From positions 21,671 through 85,670 of the forward strand of contig JAUNOK010000012.1 in the NCBI GenBank assembly GCA_030537195.1: a stretch of 64,000 bases of DNA. Reading direction: 5' to 3'. Origin of the DNA: Eubacteriales bacterium (lineage in GTDB: Bacteria > Bacillota > Clostridia > Lachnospirales > Lachnospiraceae). Below, piece by piece: positions 63,535 to 64,000 of the stretch (positions are counted from its first letter, which is position 1; the number at the start of each line of letters is the position of its first letter). The position numbers were made by a program, and so were the translations under genes. The notes beneath the pieces were generated by a model. It saw only the letters and a program-made list of their open reading frames with translations, was not told the origin of the DNA and made no database searches.

Positions 63535-64000
63535 TATGTTATTGTATTAGTATCAATAAATACAGACACTTGGGAACAGCGTAAGTTGGGGGAGGTTATT
63601 AAAGTTTGTAGTGGTAGAGACTATAAGCATTTAGAAGAAGGCAATATTCCTGTGTATGGAACTGGTGGTTATATGTTGAGTGTTTCCGAAGCTCTTTCCG
63701 ATGATGAAGATGCAATTGGTATTGGAAGAAAAGGAACAATTGATAAACCTTATATTTTAAAAGCACCATTTTGGACTGTTGACACACTGTTTTACTGCAT
63801 TCCTAATGATAATTACGATATATATTTTGTATTTGATATTTTTCAAAACATAAATTGGAAAGCAATGGATGAGTCTACAGGAGTTCCCAGTTTATCTAAG
63901 ACAGTTATAAATAAAGTGGAGACTCTTGTTCCGAACTTTTCAGAGCAACAGAAAATTGGGAATTATTTCCGTAACATAGACAACCTCATCACTCTTCATC
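63535..64000 (+). pseudogene. hsdS: Start-less hsdS cassette (type I restriction specificity subunit, partial)
   Basis: An open frame begins after a TAA at 63532-63534 and runs off the right edge (155 codons). It has no ATG, GTG or TTG with a ribosome site at its beginning. The product is a specificity-subunit half: TDTWEQRKLGEV at the start, then a target recognition domain (KVCSGRDYKHLEEGNIPVYG, GYMLSVSEAL, IGIGRKGTIDKP, FWTVDTLFYC). It ends in the conserved helix FSEQQKIGNYFRNIDNLITLH. Base composition is more AT-rich than its neighbours. Silent copies like this feed DNA-inversion systems that switch HsdS specificity. Confidence 0.85.

Noticed and set aside
63599..63787. Minus-strand 62-codon frame
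   Set aside because: It lies opposite the hsdS reading frame, which has clear family motifs; a shadow.

Overview
The window looks like a chromosomal segment of a low-GC, Gram-positive anaerobe of the Lachnospiraceae. The signs are strong GGAGG ribosome binding sites, an FMN-type FabK reductase instead of FabI, heterodimeric ABC exporters, a secreted family 9 pectate lyase and a 4-hydroxybutyrate dehydrogenase of the Clostridium type. A pectin-using gut species close to Lachnospira (Eubacterium) eligens fits best. That assignment is inference and no rRNA gene is present to test it.

Layout. 1-7818 (minus): an ion-channel-like N-terminus, an ABC-2 export system (two permeases and an ATPase), a heterodimeric ABC exporter with one degenerate ATP site, and a FliB-like protein. 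7914-10487: a small membrane protein behind a structured leader with a hidden ribosome site, a coiled-coil protein, and a divergent cysteine-rich protein. 10488-13282 (plus): 62-bp tandem repeats, a long palindromic leader, then an amino-acid ABC importer whose binding domain is circularly permuted. 13283-13908: a 626-bp gap between convergent genes filled by two very large imperfect palindromes that share one 21-nt loop. 13909-26878 (minus): truA, recQ-like helicase, GGDEF protein, yqeY, pilT, nth, NSS symporter, glgP, two small membrane-protein genes, AEC transporter and a MarR regulator. 26930-35953 (minus): a type II fatty-acid synthesis operon behind a consensus promoter with a FabT-like box; fabD is absent. 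36119-38745: MATE pump and SGNH hydrolase. 38857-39049: a tRNA-Gly gene and a rearranged tRNA-related element. 39112-49218 (minus): transglutaminase-like protein, DUF58, MoxR, a giant leucine-rich-repeat protein and a hybrid histidine kinase. 49419-55654: MATE pump, pectate lyase, MacB/FtsX-type exporter. 55839-61911 (minus): a GABA catabolic cluster. 61957-63268: M15 peptidase, DUF6487-like zinc-ribbon protein, XRE-AbrB regulator. 63535-64000 (plus): a start-less hsdS cassette.

How the genes work together. The fatty-acid operon carries ACP, all four acetyl-CoA carboxylase subunits and the elongation cycle as one transcription unit. The GABA cluster would take up GABA, transaminate it to succinate semialdehyde and reduce that to 4-hydroxybutyrate, probably under the adjacent PucR regulator. 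Its permease carries a fused cytidylate-kinase-like domain, and its leader RNA is heavily structured. The most unusual features are the palindromic element family (13.3-13.9 kb, perhaps 10.8-11.0 kb), the permuted binding protein and the GABA cluster.
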